Assembly (NCBI GenBank): GCA_902491765.1
Contig: CABUIY010000022.1
Location: 1 to 31,663 of the forward strand
Length of the DNA: 31,663 bases
Direction: 5' to 3'
Source of the DNA: an uncultured Collinsella sp.
Lineage (GTDB): Bacteria; Actinomycetota; Coriobacteriia; Coriobacteriales; Coriobacteriaceae
Below, piece after piece: positions 7,920-16,144 of the stretch; positions within the stretch are counted from its first letter, which is position 1; each line of letters starts with the position of its first letter. The notes under the pieces were generated by a model that made no database searches, had not been told where the DNA came from, and saw only the letters and a program-made list of their open reading frames with translations. Made by a program: the position numbers and the translations under genes.

Positions 7920-9545
7920 CTACTCCTTATCAAACGAAACGTCGGCGGCAGGAAGCTCAATCGTAAAGACCGAGCCGTGCGGGTCCGCCGCGGCAACCTC
8001 TATGCTACCGCCATGCGCCAGCGCAATGGAGCGGCAGAGCGAAAGACCCAGGCCCACGCTGCGGTGACTGTCAGCCAGACCGTGGTTGGCGGTGTAGAAC
8101 GACTCAAAGATCCGCTCGCGATCCTCGGGTGCGATGCCCGGACCATCATCGGCCACCGAGCACGTCACGCGTCCATCGTCGACGCTAATCGAAATCATGA
8201 TATGCGAGCCTGTGGGCGTATAGGTGATGGCGTTGTTCACCAGATTGACCACCAGCTGCACCATCAGGCGCGCATCGACGTTGACGAGCGCCGGCTCATC
8301 GCACGCCACCACCTTAAGGTCGTGCTCGCGCACGGCAGGGTTCACGTGACGCAGCGCCTCCTCGACGATATCGTCCATGAGCTCGAGCGTTGTCGACAGA
8401 TGCATACCGCCACCCTCGAGCTTGGTGATGGCGAGCAGATTCTCGACGGTGGCGTTGAGCCACAGCGCATCCGAGCGAATGGATAGAAGCAGGCCGCGGC
8501 GCGTCTGGGCATCGAGCACCGCGGTGCCGGTCGAGCCCTGATCGAGCAGCACGTCGGCATTGCCCGAAATACTGGTGAGCGGCGTACGCAGATCGTGCGA
8601 GATGGAGCGCAGCAGGTTGGCGCGCAGCTGCTCGTTTTTGGCAAGCACCGCCGCCTCCTCGCGGGCCTCCATGGCGCGAGCGCGATCGAGTGCCAGCTCG
8701 CCTTCGCTCACGATGGCATCGGCAAGTGTTCGCTCCTCGTGCGTCAGCACGTCGGGCTCGGCAACGATAGCCAGCACGCCCACCACCGAGGCGGGGTCGC
8801 CCGAGCGCGCGAAGCCGTCGCCTGTGCAAACCGTCAGGTAGATGCCATAAAACGCCGAGCCGCCATAGGTGGCATCGAGCGGCGTTCCCACATAGGCGGA
8901 CGCCGAGAGCCGCGGCGGCATCTGCGGCGCCAGTTCGTGCACCGGTGTGGCATCGCCCACGGCCGTGTATGTCGAACGCGGCAGCAGGTCATCGCCCTCG
9001 GCGTCGGCGCTGTACCACACGACCGGACAGCCCGAAAGACGCGCCAGCTGCGTTGCCATGGCGTGAACGATCTGCTGCTCGTCGGCGCACCGCTGCAGCA
9101 TGCGGTTGGTCTCGAGCACCATATGCGTGCGGCGGTCGCTGGCGGCAGCCTGTGCCAAGGCGCGGCGCAGGGCCAACGCAATCGAGCTCGACACAAGCGA
9201 GACCACGAACATGATGAAGAACATGCCGGGATAGCCGCGATCGATAAGCGACAGCGAGTAGCGCGGGTCGACAAACAAGAAGTTGTAGAGCGCCACGGCG
9301 GCAGCCGAGCTCAGCAAGCAATACAGGCGACTCCAGGTAAAGAATGCGCACAGCTGAACGGCGAACACATAGACGATCATGATGCTCGGCGCGAGACCCG
9401 GATGGTCGAGCAGCGCACCCACAATCGTCGCCGCGACCAGCAGCCCCACCGATACGCAGGCGTCATACAGAGGAGTGCGGCGCGTCAGCGTTGTGCGCCG
9501 CCACCAAAAGCTATCGGCAATATCGCCGTCCGTACGGACGTCCAT
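7920..9545 (-). CDS. kdpD: short KdpD-like sensor histidine kinase
   Basis: A 541-residue membrane sensor kinase matching the C-terminal two-thirds of KdpD. Residues 27-130 carry about four membrane segments of the DUF4118 type. A GAF-like region follows (about 145-290), then HisKA with SISHDLRTPL (phospho-accepting His317) and an HATPase domain with the N box NLVNNAITYTP and the G box DDGPGIAPEDRERIF. The usual N-terminal KdpD cytoplasmic domain and the USP domain are absent: the protein starts about 25 residues before the first membrane segment. K+ or turgor sensing therefore has to come from the membrane or GAF part. The ribosome site is weak (GAGGGGCGGGG). A minus-strand terminator separates it from the upstream small gene. 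Confidence 0.87.
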   Translation of the reverse strand: MDVRTDGDIADSFWWRRTTLTRRTPLYDACVSVGLLVAATIVGALLDHPGLAPSIMIVYVFAVQLCAFFTWSRLYCLLSSAAAVALYNFLFVDPRYSLSLIDRGYPGMFFIMFVVSLVSSSIALALRRALAQAAASDRRTHMVLETNRMLQRCADEQQIVHAMATQLARLSGCPVVWYSADAEGDDLLPRSTYTAVGDATPVHELAPQMPPRLSASAYVGTPLDATYGGSAFYGIYLTVCTGDGFARSGDPASVVGVLAIVAEPDVLTHEERTLADAIVSEGELALDRARAMEAREEAAVLAKNEQLRANLLRSISHDLRTPLTSISGNADVLLDQGSTGTAVLDAQTRRGLLLSIRSDALWLNATVENLLAITKLEGGGMHLSTTLELMDDIVEEALRHVNPAVREHDLKVVACDEPALVNVDARLMVQLVVNLVNNAITYTPTGSHIMISISVDDGRVTCSVADDGPGIAPEDRERIFESFYTANHGLADSHRSVGLGLSLCRSIALAHGGSIEVAAADPHGSVFTIELPAADVSFDKE

Positions 9546-9565
9546 CAGTGCCCCGCCCCTCTCTC

Positions 9566-9627
9566 AAAAACAAAAACCACCACAAAGGGACAGGCACCTT
9601 TGTGGTGGTTTCCCTTGTGGTGGTTCC
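9566..9627 (-). terminator. terminator with a duplicated arm, upstream of kdpD
   Basis: The arms AACCACCACAAAGG (9575-9588) and CCTTTGTGGTGGTT (9597-9610) pair perfectly over 14 bp. On the minus strand they are followed by TTTTTGTTTTTG, a standard intrinsic terminator for the kup/small-gene transcript. The arm is repeated at 9613-9625 as CCTTGTGGTGGTT, so two segments can compete for the same partner. The loop carries GGGACAGGCAC. Confidence 0.75.
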
Positions 9628-9656
9628 AAGTGTATAGCCTTTGCAACCTGCGGTCG

Positions 9657-9851
9657 CTAGACAAACAGCACGTGCGCGAGCAGGGCACACACGCACACCG
9701 CTCCAAATACTAGTGCCACAATCGAGATCACGCGGTCGGCCATATCCATGTTGGCACGGTTCGTCAAAAACCGATCTTCGGCGGCGTCGGCGCGTGCCTC
9801 ACGTACCAGCTCGGCAACCACCTCGCGGCCATCAAGCATCTTTACATCCAT
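9657..9851 (-). CDS. small single-pass membrane protein, unknown
   Basis: A 64-residue protein (74 if started at 9881) with a charged N-terminal half and one hydrophobic segment near the C terminus (VISIVALVFGAVCVCALLAHVLFV). I prefer ATG 9851 because GGGGAGG lies five bases before it. The upstream ATG at 9881 has only a distant GGAG. It begins about 60 bases after the kup stop and ends before a strong terminator, so it is probably co-transcribed with kup. I do not recognise the family. A small accessory subunit of the transporter is a guess from position only. Confidence 0.65.
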   Translation of the reverse strand: MDVKMLDGREVVAELVREARADAAEDRFLTNRANMDMADRVISIVALVFGAVCVCALLAHVLFV

Positions 9852-9912
9852 GTTTGCCTCCCCGGTCTCAATCTTGTCCATCGAAAACCAACTCCGTGCA
9901 ACCCGTCGGCGC

Positions 9913-11940
9913 CTACGGCCGCTCGTTGGGGGCCAGGCGCTGCATCTTGTTCACGGCCTTGAACTTGGTGAACAGCGGCACGTACTCAAAGCTCACGTTG
10001 GAGTTCTCCAGGCCGTACCAGCGTGCAGGCGTGCCGGCGGCGCGGCGGATGATGTACTTGAGCGTGATGGCCGTACGCTCGCTCGGCTCCACATCGCTTT
10101 CGGGCGCCAGAAGCTTACGGATCAGGACGAACTTGAACGTACCGATGTTACCCGGATCCTTGTAGACCGAGTAGTCATGCGTCTGCGCAGGCAGTTCGCC
10201 GGTGGCAGCCAGGTCCTGAACGACCTGACGCAGGTAGGCATTGACGCGCTGGTTGATCTTGTAGCCCAGGTACAGATGCACGCGGAACACGTAGTCGGTG
10301 CCGAACGTCTCGACCGAATAGGCAAAGGTATGCGGCTCGTCCATGGTCTCGACATTCACGAACCACCAGGCGCGAGCGCGCTTGGGATGCTTGTCCAAAA
10401 TCGAGTAGACGATGTCGCGGTCGATGTAGTCGGTATGGGTGTCCTTGGTCAGGTACACGACGTTGTCGCTCATGCGCTCGTAACGGTCGTCGTCGCGCAG
10501 GCGCTTGAGCTGCGGCAGGTAGCTACGCAGCGGCAGCAGTGTAAACTGGCGCTGCTCGACCGCCGTGCCGTTGTACCAGCACACCATAATGCCCATGATG
10601 AGTGCAGCCATGAGGATGGTGAAGTAGCCGCCGTGGAAGAACTTGGTGAGCGAGCTCACGAAGAAGAAGCCTTCGAGCAAAAGGAAGAAGGCCGCGAAGA
10701 TCCACGGAGCAACCTTGAGCTTGCGCTCCTCGTGCAGGTAGAAGAAGAGCAGCAGCGTGGTGCACATCATAGTCAGCGTAATGGCAAGGCCGTAGGCGGC
10801 TTCCATATGCGCCGAGTTCTGGAACAGCAGCACCACGATGACGCAGCCGACAAGCATGACGTTGTTGACCATGGGGATGTAGAGCTGGCCCTTGGTCTCG
10901 GCAGGGTAGAAGACCTGCATGTGCGGCATAAGGTCCAGACGGCTGGCCTCGGACACCAGCGAGAATGCGCCGGTGATGAGCGCCTGCGAGGCAATGATGG
11001 CCGCAACGGTGGAAAGGCCTACGGCAAACGGGCGCAGGCCCGGGGCGAGCATCTGGTAGAACGGGTTGAGATCGGCAATGCCCATGAGCTCGGGGTTGGC
11101 AGCGTTGTTCATAAGCCAAGCGCCCTGGCCCATATAGGAAAGCAGCAGGCAGCACTTAACGAACGGCCAGGTAGCGTAGATGTTGCCGCGGCCGACGTGG
11201 CCCATGTCGGAGTAGAGCGCCTCGGCACCGGTGGTGGCGAGGAAGCAGCTGCCCAGAATCATGATGCCCGCGTGGTTGTTGGGGCTCAGCAAAAAGGCGA
11301 TGCCGCGCACCGGGTTGAGGCACAGCAGCACGGCGGGGTGCTGGAAGACGAAGAACAGACCCGTGCCGCCCAGGAACAGGAACCACAGCGTCATGATGGG
11401 GCCAAAGGCGTGACCGATCTTGGCCGTACCGATGCGCTGTACCAAGAAGAGCACGATGATGATGGCGAGCGTAATGGCGACGACGCGGCCCTGGTCATCG
11501 CCCAGCACGGCATGGACCGCCGGGATGGTGCGCAGGCCCTCGATGGCCGTGGTAACGGTAACGGCCGGCGTCAGGATGCCGTCGGCGAGCAGCGCGGCGC
11601 CACCCAGCATGGCGGGGATGATAAGCCACTTGCCGCAGCGCTTGACCAGGCTGTACAGGGCAAAGATGCCGCCCTCACCATGGTTATCGGCGCGCAGCGA
11701 GATGAGCACATACTTGATGGTGGTCAGCAACGTGACCGTCCACACGACAAGGGAGAGCGCGCCGAGCACGAACTCCTCCGTGACGCTTCCGATGCCGCCG
11801 TTGCCGGCAACGAGCGCCTTGGTTACATACATAGGGCTGGTGCCGATATCACCATACACCACGCCCAGCGTGACGAGCATCGCCGAGATGCTCACAGGAA
11901 TCGCAGCGTGCGAGGCTGCCTCCTTGGCCTTTTGTTCCAT
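9913..11940 (-). CDS. kup: Kup-type potassium uptake transporter
   Basis: A 675-residue integral membrane protein of the KUP/HAK/KT family, taking up K+ probably by proton symport. The family signature LGVVYGDIGTSPMYV lies near the N terminus. About twelve membrane segments run to roughly residue 430, and a hydrophilic C-terminal domain of about 200 residues follows, the usual length. I choose ATG 11940 because GGGAGG lies upstream; the longer frame begins with TTG and would contain that site. It is followed on the same strand by a 64-residue membrane protein and, past a terminator, by the KdpD/KdpE-like pair. This suggests regulation of Kup by that pair, which is an inference. Confidence 0.93.
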   Translation of the reverse strand: MEQKAKEAASHAAIPVSISAMLVTLGVVYGDIGTSPMYVTKALVAGNGGIGSVTEEFVLGALSLVVWTVTLLTTIKYVLISLRADNHGEGGIFALYSLVKRCGKWLIIPAMLGGAALLADGILTPAVTVTTAIEGLRTIPAVHAVLGDDQGRVVAITLAIIIVLFLVQRIGTAKIGHAFGPIMTLWFLFLGGTGLFFVFQHPAVLLCLNPVRGIAFLLSPNNHAGIMILGSCFLATTGAEALYSDMGHVGRGNIYATWPFVKCCLLLSYMGQGAWLMNNAANPELMGIADLNPFYQMLAPGLRPFAVGLSTVAAIIASQALITGAFSLVSEASRLDLMPHMQVFYPAETKGQLYIPMVNNVMLVGCVIVVLLFQNSAHMEAAYGLAITLTMMCTTLLLFFYLHEERKLKVAPWIFAAFFLLLEGFFFVSSLTKFFHGGYFTILMAALIMGIMVCWYNGTAVEQRQFTLLPLRSYLPQLKRLRDDDRYERMSDNVVYLTKDTHTDYIDRDIVYSILDKHPKRARAWWFVNVETMDEPHTFAYSVETFGTDYVFRVHLYLGYKINQRVNAYLRQVVQDLAATGELPAQTHDYSVYKDPGNIGTFKFVLIRKLLAPESDVEPSERTAITLKYIIRRAAGTPARWYGLENSNVSFEYVPLFTKFKAVNKMQRLAPNERP

Positions 11941-12071
11941 AAGCCGGTTTCCTCCCAACTTTAATGTTCGAAGGGATTATAGGTAATCGACCTGCGCTTG
12001 CACGGCACCGTTTTCCCAGCTAGATAAACATTTATACGGCCTTTAGGCCACCACGGCGATATGGAATGCGA

Positions 12072-12090
12072 CAAAGGGACTGTCCCTTTG
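12072..12090. terminator. palindrome CAAAGGGAC-T-GTCCCTTTG
   Basis: A perfect 9+1+9 palindrome just after the nitroreductase stop, between it and kup. It can form a stem of seven or more pairs. The T run is short, so its strength as a terminator is uncertain. The AAAGGGAC word is shared with the terminator loop near 9586-9590. Confidence 0.45.
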
Positions 12091-12099
12091 CCTCATCTG

Positions 12100-12948
12100 T
12101 CATTTTCCAAGCCAGTTTTTGAACCACCATTCCATGGATCGGCTCATCTCGGCCATAAAGGGACTCGTGTGCTTGCGGGTATAGATGTCCACGACGCGCT
12201 CCCCCACCTCGCGGGCATGCGGACGGAACATCGCGTCCATCTCGGCCACCTGCGCATCCATAGTCGCGGCATCCGCACGGCAGTAGCGCTCCTCGTGCAC
12301 CAGGTTCACCACGGGATGCGCGATCGCCAGACGCTCCTTACGGGGCGTGCCGATGATGAGCATCGACAGCGGCATGGTATAGGGCGGCAGATCGAGCAGC
12401 TCGGCAACTTCCTCAGCATTCTCGACGATGTCGCCAATGTAGCAGCTTCCCAGCCCCAGGGCCTCGGCGGCAACCACGGCGTTTTGCGCGGCGATCACGG
12501 CGTCTTGGGCCGCGATGGCAAGGTCGCCCAAACCCGGCGCACGGCGGGGCGCCTTGCCCGTGCGCTCGACGAACTCGGGCTCAAAGCAGCCCACGTGCTC
12601 AAACAGATCGATCCACTTGGCATAATCGACCACAAATATAAGTGCCCAGGGCGCCTTGGCGATCATGGGCTGATGGTCGCACAGATCGGCCAGGCGGTCG
12701 AGCGTGGCCTGCTCGCGAATGCTCACGATGGAATACATCATCATGGCGCCCGCCGACGGCGCGCGACTCGCCGCATGCAAAATTGCCGCCCGCTGCTCGT
12801 CGGTCACCGCCACGGGACGGTCGTCGTCATCACGCGCAAAGGCACGCGTGGAGGAACGGTGCTCCAACGTGTCCAGCACCGCATTGCCCGTCGTCTCGAC
12901 CGGATAACCGTTCGTATCCACAGCCTTGGTGCAAACCTGCTCGTTCAT
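12100..12948 (-). CDS. nitroreductase-family FMN oxidoreductase
   Basis: A 282-residue cytoplasmic protein of the nitroreductase fold, FMN-dependent and NAD(P)H-using. The phosphate-binding arginines are in HRSSTRAF (about 30-37). FMN-contact segments include SRAPSAGAMMMYSI and the later GLGSCYIGDI, and LDLPPYTMPLSMLIIGTP is the usual C-terminal core strand region. The C-terminal extension of about 60 residues ends in MEWWFKNWLGK. The physiological substrate cannot be told: these enzymes act on quinones, flavins or nitro compounds. The start at 12948 has GGATGAGG just upstream. It is divergent from the LtaS-type gene. Confidence 0.87.
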   Translation of the reverse strand: MNEQVCTKAVDTNGYPVETTGNAVLDTLEHRSSTRAFARDDDDRPVAVTDEQRAAILHAASRAPSAGAMMMYSIVSIREQATLDRLADLCDHQPMIAKAPWALIFVVDYAKWIDLFEHVGCFEPEFVERTGKAPRRAPGLGDLAIAAQDAVIAAQNAVVAAEALGLGSCYIGDIVENAEEVAELLDLPPYTMPLSMLIIGTPRKERLAIAHPVVNLVHEERYCRADAATMDAQVAEMDAMFRPHAREVGERVVDIYTRKHTSPFMAEMSRSMEWWFKNWLGK

Positions 12949-13161
12949 CGCCTCATCCTCGCTAATTCTTTAAGAAGCCTTTACGTTTCCGTGTAATTCC
13001 CGTCCATTATCGCGCAGGTCGCCACTACATTGCGCCACACCGCCACACGTGCGCGTTAATATGGCTGGTTGTTGTGCGCAGACACCAATTGCAGCGCATA
13101 TCTTGGTAACAATCGGGTAAACCCCCGCTTTCGTACGTTTTAGTTTGTGAGGAGTCTCAGC

Positions 13162-15462
13162 ATGTTCGCTGCCGCCATCTCGCTCGTCGGTCTTGCGGCG
13201 ACCGTCTACCTTGTCTTGCGCGAGGCCAAGGCCATTCGCGCTCAGTCGGGCACCGTTGCCAAAAGCGCTCTTGGGTGGAGCGTCGCCTTCGGCCTGTTCC
13301 AGGTCTTTTTGACTATTTGGGGCGCCGTGGGCCTCGTCGCTCAAAACGAGCCGCTCGCCTTTGTGATGCTCATCCTGACCAACGCCATCCTCACCGGCTG
13401 CGCTTGGGCCAGCATCGCACGCGACCGCATCGCCCCGCGCGTCTTTGCGTTCGCCGCGCCCGACGCCCCCGCCCCCACCGGCAAGCTCGCCCGCCTGCGC
13501 GGCGCCTTTGTGGGCAAACCGCTCGTCGCCGCCGTCCTGTGCCTGCTGCTCGCCGGCGTCTTTGCGCTGCTGGGCATGGAGGTCTCGTCCAACCACGACT
13601 TTACCTGGGTCTACCCCCTGTGCATCCTGCTCGAGTGGGCCATCATCACCACGCTCATGGTCGGCCTGTTCTTCCTGTTCCAGCGCCACGGTGCAGCTCC
13701 CGCGGTCCTGGCCTTTGCCCTCTTTGTCCTGGGCATTGCCGAGTTCTTCGTCATCACGTTTAAATCCATGCCCATCCAGCCGGGCGACCTTTCGGCCATC
13801 TCCACCGCCGCCGCGGTCGCCGGCACCGGCTACACCTTCTCCATCTCGCTGTTCTGCGTGCTGTCCATGGGCTTTACCGCCATCGCTATGCTGCTGTGCG
13901 AGTACGCCGGCCTGGTGGCACCGCACCGTCAGAAGGGCGCCGCCAACGCCAAGCGCATGCTGCTCACCAACCTGCTCGTCGCCGTGCTGTGCCTGGGCGG
14001 TGTGACCGCACACGTCACGCTCATCGACTACTACAACACCCTCGGCATCACCGTCTACACCTGGCGCCCGCTCGAGAGCTACTGGCGCGAGGGCTATCTG
14101 CCTGCCTTTATTAGTGCGGCACAGTCCATCAAGCCGCCCAAACCCGCCGATTACTCCGTCGACGACGCCAAGGCCACGCTCAAAAAGTACGCCAAGGCCT
14201 ACGACAAGTCCGACGCTGCCAAGAGCGACGAGCGCACCGCCGCAAAGGAGCAGTTCGACAGCGAGAAGCCCACGGTCATCGCCATCATGAACGAGACCTT
14301 CTCGGATCTTTCGATCTATCAGGAGATGCGCGCCGGCTACGAGGGCCCGCAGTACTTTAAGAACCTGTCCGACTGCCTCAGCCGCGGCAAGCTCTATGTG
14401 AGCGCCTACGGCGGCGGTACCGCCAATACCGAGTTTGAGTTTATGACCGGCAACTCCATGGCCAACCTGGGCTCGGGCGTGTACCCCTACACCATCTACA
14501 ACATGGAGACGACCGGGAACCTGGCAGAGCAGTTCAAATCGCTCGGCTATTCCACCACGGCTATGCACCCCAACCACGCGACCAACTGGAACCGCGAGAA
14601 CGTCTACAAGGACTTTGGTTTTGACCAGTTCCTGTCCATCAACGATTTCCAGGGCGCCGATACCCTGCGCGGCATGGTGACCGACCAGGCTACCTACGAC
14701 AAGATTCTTGAGCTGCTCGACCAGAACGCCGATCCGCAGTTCATCTTCGACGTGACCATGCAGAACCACTCGGGCTACGATACGGGCCTGCTGCCGGTCG
14801 ACAAGCAGATGCACCTGAACATCGACACGACCGACCTGGACGCCAAGACCGTCGAGGACGGCACGCTCTCCGATGTCGACGAGTATGTCTCGTGCATCGA
14901 GCAGTCCGATCAGGCGCTTCGCTACTTCCTCAACGCCCTGAGCAAGCTCGACCGTAAGGTGGTCGTGGTGTTCTGGGGCGATCACCAGCCGTTCTTCCCG
15001 TCCAAGTTCAATGACAAGTGGTTTACCAACGAGGATGACGCCACCCACCAGGAGCGCCTGTGGCAGACCGACTACATCATCTGGGCCAACTACGACGTTG
15101 CCGGCTGCGACCAGACAAGCGAGGTCGACGACCTGTCCACCAACTACCTGTCCACGCAGCTGATGCAGCTGATCGGCGCACCGCTGACCGACTATCAGAA
15201 GGCGCACATGACGCTGCGCGAGTCGCTGCCCGCTATCAACTCCGTGGGCTACGAGGACGCCAGCCTGCGCTGGGCACTCTCCTCCAACGTCACCGGCGAC
15301 GACGCCGCCGCAGCAGCCGCCACCAAGGCGCGCGAGGATTACGCCAAGATGCAGTACTACGAGATGTTCCGCGACGGCAAGAACGTGTACACCGAGCACT
15401 TCCAGACCGAGGCCAACGAGACCGACCCCAACCTGGCGCCGGGCACGACCAAGATCAAGTAG
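13162..15462 (+). CDS. LtaS-family lipoteichoic acid synthase
   Basis: A 766-residue membrane enzyme of the LtaS/sulfatase class, which transfers phosphoglycerol from phosphatidylglycerol to build a polyglycerolphosphate-type polymer on the outer face of the membrane. The N-terminal third has several membrane segments. The extracellular domain starts near residue 370. Metal and catalytic positions are present: Glu378 in MNETFSDL, Thr420 in GGGTANTEFEFMTG (nucleophile), His536 in MQNHSGYD and Asp607-His608 in WGDHQPFF. I start at ATG 13162 because GAGGAG lies at 13149-13154; a GTG 15 bases upstream is less likely. Its 3' end abuts the first composite hairpin module, whose inner stem can act as a terminator. 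Confidence 0.9.
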   Translation: MFAAAISLVGLAATVYLVLREAKAIRAQSGTVAKSALGWSVAFGLFQVFLTIWGAVGLVAQNEPLAFVMLILTNAILTGCAWASIARDRIAPRVFAFAAPDAPAPTGKLARLRGAFVGKPLVAAVLCLLLAGVFALLGMEVSSNHDFTWVYPLCILLEWAIITTLMVGLFFLFQRHGAAPAVLAFALFVLGIAEFFVITFKSMPIQPGDLSAISTAAAVAGTGYTFSISLFCVLSMGFTAIAMLLCEYAGLVAPHRQKGAANAKRMLLTNLLVAVLCLGGVTAHVTLIDYYNTLGITVYTWRPLESYWREGYLPAFISAAQSIKPPKPADYSVDDAKATLKKYAKAYDKSDAAKSDERTAAKEQFDSEKPTVIAIMNETFSDLSIYQEMRAGYEGPQYFKNLSDCLSRGKLYVSAYGGGTANTEFEFMTGNSMANLGSGVYPYTIYNMETTGNLAEQFKSLGYSTTAMHPNHATNWNRENVYKDFGFDQFLSINDFQGADTLRGMVTDQATYDKILELLDQNADPQFIFDVTMQNHSGYDTGLLPVDKQMHLNIDTTDLDAKTVEDGTLSDVDEYVSCIEQSDQALRYFLNALSKLDRKVVVVFWGDHQPFFPSKFNDKWFTNEDDATHQERLWQTDYIIWANYDVAGCDQTSEVDDLSTNYLSTQLMQLIGAPLTDYQKAHMTLRESLPAINSVGYEDASLRWALSSNVTGDDAAAAAATKAREDYAKMQYYEMFRDGKNVYTEHFQTEANETDPNLAPGTTKIK

Positions 15463-15489
15463 CGACTAGCTGCGAGTTCATAACTGAAA

Positions 15490-15619
15490 CGTCTGTCCGG
15501 GCGGAGGCATATAAGGTTCCCTGCTCGGACAGTCCTGCGCAAGACGGGGGCCACATTAAGTGGCCCCCTTTGCGTGCGGAACTCGCGATGAACCTTATAT
15601 GCCTCCGCCCGGACAGACG
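15490..15619 (-). repeat. long structured hairpin element, copy 1
   Basis: The arms 15490-15519 and 15590-15619 are perfect 30-bp inverted repeats. Read on the minus strand, the interior has ATCGCGAGTTCCGCACG, then an apical stem GGGGGCCAC-TTAAT-GTGGCCCCC, then GCAGGACTGT, all in the same order as in copies 2 and 3. AGTTCCGC and GCAGGACT can also pair, so most of the element folds into one long hairpin. Read on the plus strand it directly follows the LtaS-type gene, and the apical stem is followed by TTTGCG, which could end transcription. Arms differ in sequence from the other copies but remain complementary. Confidence 0.85.
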
Positions 15620-15674
15620 CCTTGTTGTTGAAGCGCGGCCTGTCATGGGGTGGTAACCGCAACATATATAAGTT

Positions 15675-15701
15675 GAAGGCCACGTCATGTGGCCTTCTTT
15701 G
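15675..15701 (+). terminator. terminator-like hairpin GAAGGCCAC/GTGGCCTTC
   Basis: A 9-bp perfect stem with a five-base loop is followed by TTTGT on the plus strand. It may be a second terminator behind the LtaS-type gene. The stem equals the apical stem of hairpin copy 2, with a different loop, so it may be a leftover of another element. No gene is seen between 15620 and 15705. Confidence 0.5.
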
Positions 15702-15705
15702 TATC

Positions 15706-16060
15706 CGGAAAGTGTGTCCCGGAATCCGTGTCTGGAATGGGATGCGGTTTCCACTTGTGGCCCCGTTGGGAAACCGCATCCCACTATTCAGCTGGATTCC
15801 GGGATGTATTTTCCGGTTGAGGCTCGTTGGGAAAGTGCGTCCCACTTTGGGGGCTGATTCTGGGACGTGGTTTCCGGTTGGCTCTCATTGGGAAAGTTCA
15901 TCCCATTTCTCGGCCTAATTATGGGACGCAGTTTCCCGTTGAGGACCCTTTGGGAAAGTGCGTCCCGGTCTGGGCGCTCAAACTGGGATGGATTTTCCGG
16001 ATGAGGGCTTGACGGAAAATGTGTCCCGTTCCGGGCGCTAATTGTGGGATGCAGTTTCCG
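15706..16060. repeat. tandem hairpin array, 6 units of about 61 bp
   Basis: Units start near 15706, 15768, 15829, 15890, 15952 and 16013. Each has a left half-site like GGAAANYGYRTCCCA, about 18 variable bases, and the mirrored half-site TGGGAYGYANTTTCC, followed by about 15 variable bases. Half-sites therefore recur every 30-31 bp in alternating orientation. No coding frame is conserved across units. In the minus-strand orientation the array precedes hairpin copy 1. Confidence 0.85.
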
Positions 16061-16083
16061 CTTGCGGAGTCTCCACTCAACAG

Positions 16084-16121
16084 AAAACCCGGGTGGCCTG
16101 TTTTTTGGCTACCCGGGTTTT
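16084..16121. terminator. bidirectional terminator behind the LANTG protein gene
   Basis: The arms 16084-16098 and 16107-16121 (AAAACCCGGGT and ACCCGGGTTTT outermost) pair over 15 bp with one mismatch. It lies 23 bases beyond the stop of the 1363-residue surface protein and ends transcription on the minus strand, with the U-rich part inside the stem. Confidence 0.7.
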
Positions 16122-16144
16122 GGGTTGTCGATATGTTCGACTGG

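Noticed and set aside
11941..12060. Cyclic-di-AMP (ydaO) riboswitch upstream of kup
   Set aside because: This would make sense for a K+ transporter, but I cannot find its conserved paired motifs in the short leader.
15490..15619. Insertion sequence or MITE with fixed terminal repeats
   Set aside because: The outer arms differ in sequence between the three copies while remaining complementary within each, and there is no transposase frame. A structural role fits better, though mobility is not excluded.
15490..15619. Integron attC site
   Set aside because: There are no integron core-site motifs or integrase, and the elements are followed by arrays rather than gene cassettes.
15706..16060. CRISPR array (short repeats with variable spacers)
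   Set aside because: Repeats alternate in orientation, are imperfect, and no cas genes are near. The spacing alternates in a hairpin pattern not found in CRISPR arrays.
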